Source: Ardenticatenales bacterium (lineage in GTDB: Bacteria > Chloroflexota > Anaerolineae > Promineifilales > UBA4811). From it: DNA of 10,103 nucleotides. The position numbers and the translations under genes were made by a program. The first letter of the stretch is position 1, and each line of letters opens with the position of its first letter. This document shows positions 7,649 through 10,103 of the stretch, in pieces. The notes under the pieces are model-generated. The model was not told the origin of the DNA. It saw only the letters and a program-made list of their open reading frames with translations, and did no database searches. The DNA lies in contig DAOUVM010000051.1 in assembly GCA_030667645.1 (NCBI GenBank), positions 1-10,103 on the forward strand. The letters run 5' to 3'.

Positions 7649-8787
7649 CTCCTCTCCTTTGTCTGGCTCAGTAACTCTATCAGTTCTTGCCCGTATTCAC
7701 TCCGCTGCCAATCGTCCAGCGATTTGATGCTCTCCAACTCTGCGGTTGCTCTCGGATTCCGGTGCGCCAATTCCCAGAGGGCTTTCTTGCTGGCGATGAT
7801 GTCCGACTCTACTCCTCGTCCCATCGCACGCTCTCGGCGCCAAGCACGCAGGGCATCAAAGCGGGCGAGCTCTACGCTCGGTGGGCGGGCGCGTTGCGGC
7901 GGTGGTTTCGGGGGTTCAGCGCGCACGCCACGCTTGATGGCGCGAATGAGCTTGCTGGCGTACCGACTGACCACCCGTGGCGTCAGACCGTGGATGCCCT
8001 GCATCTCATCTGGATAATGAGGCAATGCCTCGGTCAACTCAACCAGAGTCTGGTCGCCGAGAATCTTGAATGGCGGAAGGTCGCGGCGCTGCGCTTCGCG
8101 TTCGCGAAAGATATACAGTTCGCGCAGGACAGCGTGTTGCTGCGGTGTGAGTTGTGGTTTCCCGTTCAAAAGGCGCCAGAAACCGTTGGAATCAGATGTG
8201 CGTGGGGACGGCGTCACCTCGGCTACCCGTGCAAAGCTCTCCCGAGCCGCGGCTGACCATCCGGCCGCTTTTAGATCGACCGCCAGTTTGTCCCGAAGCG
8301 GGAGAAGGTAGTGGGTATCCATCTGGGCATAGGCGATCTGCTCCGGCGGAAGCGGCCGGCGGGCCCAATTGGCCCGCTGGTACCGTTTGTCCGCTCGGAC
8401 ACTGAATTCCTGCGCCAATATGGCGGCCAATCCGTTCTTCTCCCAGCCCAGAATCCGTGAAGCCAGCATCGTGTCAAATAGGTTGGCGAACGTGTAGGTA
8501 AAATCCCGCTTTAGGCAAAGAATGTCATACTCGGCCGCATGGAATACCTTCTCCACCGTCGGGTCGGCCATCAGCTCTCCCAGGCCGTCGAGATCTGGGA
8601 GATTCAGCGGATCAATGATATAGTCCTGGTCCAAGGTGGAGATCTGGATTAGGCAGACCTGCTCGCGGTACGCGTGCAGGCTGTTCGACTCGGTATCAAT
8701 CGCCAGCGCACTCGATCGGCGTAGCTGCGCCAGGCAATCCCGCCAGACGGCACCGGTTTGGACCATGATGGGAGGGGGGAGCTTCAT
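7639..8787 (-). CDS. rnd: Ribonuclease D (DEDDy 3'-5' exoribonuclease with two HRDC domains)
   Basis: RNase D trims 3' ends of tRNA precursors and other small RNAs. From the ATG at 8787 the protein has 382 residues, close to the E. coli enzyme. The exonuclease domain shows Exo I AIDTES (D31, E33), Exo II HAAEYDILCLKRDF (D88) and Exo III YAQMD (Y153, D157), completing the DEDDy set. A first HRDC domain covers about 210-285, and a second HRDC-like region (RFDALRAWRRERA to ELIELL) covers about 305-375. The frame stays open back to 8937, but that extension overlaps the upstream zinc-ribbon gene and is low in complexity. The chosen start falls 13 bp after that gene's stop, with a weak AGG upstream. 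The following beta-CASP RNase gene overlaps the 3' end by 10 bp. A tRNA gene lies downstream of both nucleases. Confidence 0.92.
   Translation of the reverse strand: MKLPPPIMVQTGAVWRDCLAQLRRSSALAIDTESNSLHAYREQVCLIQISTLDQDYIIDPLNLPDLDGLGELMADPTVEKVFHAAEYDILCLKRDFTYTFANLFDTMLASRILGWEKNGLAAILAQEFSVRADKRYQRANWARRPLPPEQIAYAQMDTHYLLPLRDKLAVDLKAAGWSAAARESFARVAEVTPSPRTSDSNGFWRLLNGKPQLTPQQHAVLRELYIFREREAQRRDLPPFKILGDQTLVELTEALPHYPDEMQGIHGLTPRVVSRYASKLIRAIKRGVRAEPPKPPPQRARPPSVELARFDALRAWRRERAMGRGVESDIIASKKALWELAHRNPRATAELESIKSLDDWQRSEYGQELIELLSQTKERRCN
7654..7660 (-). promoter_or_regulatory. Strong ribosome binding site of the beta-CASP RNase gene
   Basis: AAAGGAG on the minus strand lies 5 nt before the ATG at 7648 and inside the last codons of the RNase D gene. 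It fixes the start codon and supports translation coupled to RNase D. Confidence 0.75.
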
Positions 8788-8800
8788 CGCTGCCTGAGGA

Positions 8801-9616
8801 TTACCCTGTCCTCGCCCCGCACTTTCGACAGAACTGGTCTCCCGGCCGGCATTTGTGGCCGCATCTGGAGCAGTGCACCGCTTTCCTGATCTGGACCCGT
8901 CGGCGCGAGGCGAGGAACCAGCCGATTCCGGCGCCAATCAATACCCCACAAACTGCAGTCAATATGTATCCAATGGGAGGGGATGATGAGCCGTTCGTTG
9001 TCCGGCTCTCGGCCGGCGCCGGAGGAGGAGCGTCGTAGGTGACTGTGGCTGAATGCGTCTCATCTCTCTCTACTGCGCCGACCTGCCATTGATGGTAGCG
9101 CCAACCGTCTCCCGATAGGCCGATATCCTCAAAAGCAGCTTCTGTGACAAAACGGGTGGCCTGGGCAGGTTCCTGGACCAAGATCGTCAACTCGTCTGCC
9201 GCGATTCCCCCCAGCCAGGTGTAGACCAAGCGGACCGTATCGTCGACCCGGCTGTACGGAAAATAGTACTCGACCCGGACCATCGGCTCAGTCGTCTCGA
9301 CGGTCAGCAGGGTTGCGCCGTCACCGGTTTGGGTTTGAAATGGGGCATTGAACATCTGGCCATCGCCATTGATGTGGGCAACTGCAGTGGGGTCGCCGAC
9401 CTCGGTCGGAAGTCTCAGGTGGATGGTGGCCGGAAGCGTTGCTTCCGCCGAGAGCTCGGCGGTAATCAGGACCAGCACCTCCGGCCGGTCATAGTCCGGC
9501 CACAGGTCAACCCTGACCCGTGCCAGTCTTGCTACCTCCGTCTGTGCCTCCAGTGGCATAGGACTGAGCATAGCCACCAGAACCAGCATCCAGGCGATCC
9601 GATGTAGTATCTTCAT
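8801..9616 (-). CDS. Signal-peptide, single-TM protein with C-terminal zinc ribbon, unknown function
   Basis: From the ATG at 9616 the product has 271 residues. It begins with a basic n-region and hydrophobic stretch ending in LEA-Q (about residue 25), a good signal peptide. A beta-rich extracytoplasmic domain of about 185 residues follows, with no motif I recognise. A proline/serine-rich linker leads to one membrane helix (about 217-236), then RRR, and finally a double CxxC zinc ribbon (C249, C252, C263, C266) predicted to be cytoplasmic. The frame is open back to 9754, but that extension crosses the promoter and enters the mobile element, so it is rejected. No clear Shine-Dalgarno site precedes 9616. 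The gene sits 13 bp upstream of RNase D and probably heads that operon. It may be lineage-specific; function unknown. Confidence 0.8.
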   Translation of the reverse strand: MKILHRIAWMLVLVAMLSPMPLEAQTEVARLARVRVDLWPDYDRPEVLVLITAELSAEATLPATIHLRLPTEVGDPTAVAHINGDGQMFNAPFQTQTGDGATLLTVETTEPMVRVEYYFPYSRVDDTVRLVYTWLGGIAADELTILVQEPAQATRFVTEAAFEDIGLSGDGWRYHQWQVGAVERDETHSATVTYDAPPPAPAESRTTNGSSSPPIGYILTAVCGVLIGAGIGWFLASRRRVQIRKAVHCSRCGHKCRPGDQFCRKCGARTG

Positions 9617-9631
9617 GCGCTTCGAGTCGCT

Positions 9632-9640
9632 ATTATACCA
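9632..9640 (-). promoter_or_regulatory. Extended -10 promoter for the zinc-ribbon/RNase operon
   Basis: On the minus strand TGG-TATAAT (9640-9632) is a perfect extended -10 element. The expected -35 position (9660-9655, CGGAGC) does not match consensus. Initiation near 9625 would leave only about 9 nt before the ATG at 9616 and no Shine-Dalgarno site, so the mRNA may be almost leaderless. Confidence 0.6.
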
Positions 9641-9674
9641 CAAGGAGACTCTCGGCTCCGCAGCTCCTCTTTCA

Positions 9675-9683
9675 ACACCATCC
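9675..9683 (+). repeat. Left target-site duplication
   Basis: ACACCATCC directly outside the left inverted repeat, identical to 9889-9897. Both copies match at all nine positions. Confidence 0.85.
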
Positions 9684-9701
9684 CAGGGCGATTGCATACT
9701 C
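9684..9701 (+). repeat. Left terminal inverted repeat of the MITE
   Basis: CAGGGCGATTGCATACTC, an exact reverse complement of the right end at 9871-9888. The terminal base C directly abuts the left 9-bp duplication. Confidence 0.9.
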
Positions 9702-9870
9702 GATCGGAACAGCGAAAAAGGGCCTGTAAGATATTCAAACTGACCCGAACTCATTCCCTGCTGCTGGAAAACCAGCGTGATTGGCGCTCAATACTGCGCC
9801 AGGGGTCTGCAAATCCGCAATCGGTTGGAAATCTGGCATCGCTCCGTCAGCAAGATATGATCGTCCATTG

Positions 9871-9888
9871 GAGTATGCAATCGCCCTG
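9871..9888 (-). repeat. Right terminal inverted repeat of the MITE
   Basis: GAGTATGCAATCGCCCTG matches the left end at 18 of 18 positions in inverted orientation and abuts the right 9-bp duplication. Perfect identity of both ends suggests the element is not old. Confidence 0.9.
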
Positions 9889-9897
9889 ACACCATCC
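9889..9897 (+). repeat. Right target-site duplication
   Basis: ACACCATCC directly outside the right inverted repeat. Its last six bases also form the left arm of a small palindrome (CCATCC-TTGAT-GGATGG, 9892-9908) that would have existed in the empty site. Confidence 0.85.
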
Positions 9898-9924
9898 TTG
9901 ATGGATGGCGCAGCCGCGATCTTG

Positions 9925-9933
9925 TGATATAAT
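9925..9933 (+). promoter_or_regulatory. Extended -10 promoter for the right-edge gene
   Basis: TGA-TATAAT (9925-9933) is a perfect extended -10 element on the plus strand. No -35 match lies 16-18 bp upstream; TTGATG at 9898 is 24 bp away, too far. Initiation near 9940 gives a leader of about 43 nt to the ATG at 9983. The MITE's right end lies 36 bp upstream of the TG, so the insertion replaced the far-upstream region. Confidence 0.55.
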
Positions 9934-9982
9934 GCGTGCGCCAAAGGATAAGCACTGATTCTACTTCATCCACCAATAGTAT

Positions 9983-10103
9983 ATGGACAAATCGAACGCC
10001 GAATGGGTTTCCGCATCACTTCCTTCTACTAGGACCCACGAGGTAGTCGCATCCGCTCGTTGGCTGCTCAAGATGAGGTGGATCGCTGGGGCCGGGGTTT
10101 TCC
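9983..10103 (+). CDS. N-terminal fragment of a possible membrane sensor protein
   Basis: The frame opens at the ATG at 9983, directly after an in-frame TAG at 9977, and stays open for 40 codons to the window end. It is 3'-truncated by the window edge. The polar first 20 residues are followed by ARWLLKMRWIAGAGVF, a basic/tryptophan segment leading into what looks like a first membrane helix. This resembles the N-termini of many membrane histidine kinases, but so few residues cannot settle it. No Shine-Dalgarno site is close to the ATG; AAAGGAT near 9943 is too far. Support comes from the extended -10 promoter upstream. Confidence 0.45.
   Translation, partial: MDKSNAEWVSASLPSTRTHEVVASARWLLKMRWIAGAGVF

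Larger units (their letters stand above)
9684..9888. mobile_element. MITE-like non-autonomous transposon, 205 bp, with intact 9-bp target duplication
   Basis: The two ends are exact 18-bp inverted repeats (CAGGGCGATTGCATACTC at 9684-9701 and its reverse complement at 9871-9888), with scattered further matches inward. Immediately outside both ends lies the same 9-bp direct repeat, ACACCATCC (9675-9683 and 9889-9897). No transposase or plausible protein is encoded inside. Two small hairpins occur within: GCTGG-AAAA-CCAGC (9763-9776) and GGCGC/GCGCC (9783-9800). This arrangement is the classic signature of DDE-transposase insertion of a miniature inverted-repeat element. Several IS families, including IS4 and IS5 members, make 9-bp duplications, so the parent family cannot be fixed from one copy. 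Confidence 0.88.
9617..9982. other. Divergent intergenic region carrying a MITE and two promoters
   Basis: This 366-bp stretch separates the minus-strand zinc-ribbon gene from the plus-strand gene at 9983. It holds the zinc-ribbon promoter, a 205-bp transposon-like element with flanking duplications, and the promoter of the right-hand gene. Short minus-strand open frames across it change sense at the element borders and are not credible genes. Removing the element and one duplication leaves a compact divergent region of about 150 bp. Confidence 0.7.

Noticed and set aside
8788..8937. 50-residue N-terminal extension of RNase D
   Set aside because: It overlaps the zinc-ribbon gene by about 137 bp and is Ser/Gly/Ala-rich. 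The conserved RNase D fold begins just after the ATG at 8787.
9617..9754. 46-residue N-terminal extension of the zinc-ribbon protein
   Set aside because: It would bury the signal peptide, translate the extended -10 promoter and run into the mobile element.
9735..9944. A 69-codon minus-strand open frame across the MITE and its right flank
   Set aside because: It crosses the element border and the right target duplication, has no ribosome site, and begins over the promoter of the right-edge gene. Chance frame.
1..10103. CRISPR array, prophage, toxin-antitoxin or defence system
   Set aside because: No regularly spaced repeats, integrase, phage, toxin or defence-family motifs. The helicase and nucleases are the housekeeping types RecD2, RNase D and beta-CASP.

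Overview
The window is bacterial chromosome with a GC content near 58% (judged by eye), densely packed, with class II tRNA, Shine-Dalgarno sites and short operons. The gene set is a GT39-type membrane glycosyltransferase with a C-terminal beta-rich domain, a MurJ-like flippase, RecD2 without RecBC, a TTHA0252-like beta-CASP ribonuclease, RNase D, and a secreted-domain/TM/zinc-ribbon protein. This resembles Chloroflexota (Anaerolineae-like) genomes. That assignment is an inference from family resemblance, not from a marker gene.

Layout. On the plus strand are a GT39-family glycosyltransferase (6-2003), a 338-bp gap with a hairpin, an operator-like dyad and a promoter, then murJ (2342-3910) overlapping recD2 (3903-6110). 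Converging on these from the minus strand is a cluster that reads, in transcription order: zinc-ribbon membrane protein (9616-8801), RNase D (8787-7639), beta-CASP RNase (7648-6251), and tRNA-Ser(CGA) (6221-6131). The two RNase genes overlap by 10 bp. The tRNA has its own promoter, whose -35 box lies inside the last codons of the beta-CASP gene. A new plus-strand gene starts at 9983 and runs off the window; it may be a membrane sensor protein.

The most notable structure is in the divergent intergenic region between the zinc-ribbon gene and the right-edge gene. It is a 205-bp non-coding element (9684-9888) with perfect 18-bp terminal inverted repeats, flanked by perfect 9-bp direct repeats (9675-9683 and 9889-9897). 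This is a textbook MITE-like, non-autonomous transposon signature with an intact target-site duplication.

Functionally, the plus-strand genes concern envelope glycans (a sugar transferase and a lipid-linked precursor flippase) and DNA repair (RecD2). The minus-strand cluster concerns RNA processing: two ribonucleases sit next to a tRNA. I see no CRISPR array, phage gene, toxin-antitoxin pair or defence system. Apart from the MITE the region looks like ordinary housekeeping sequence.
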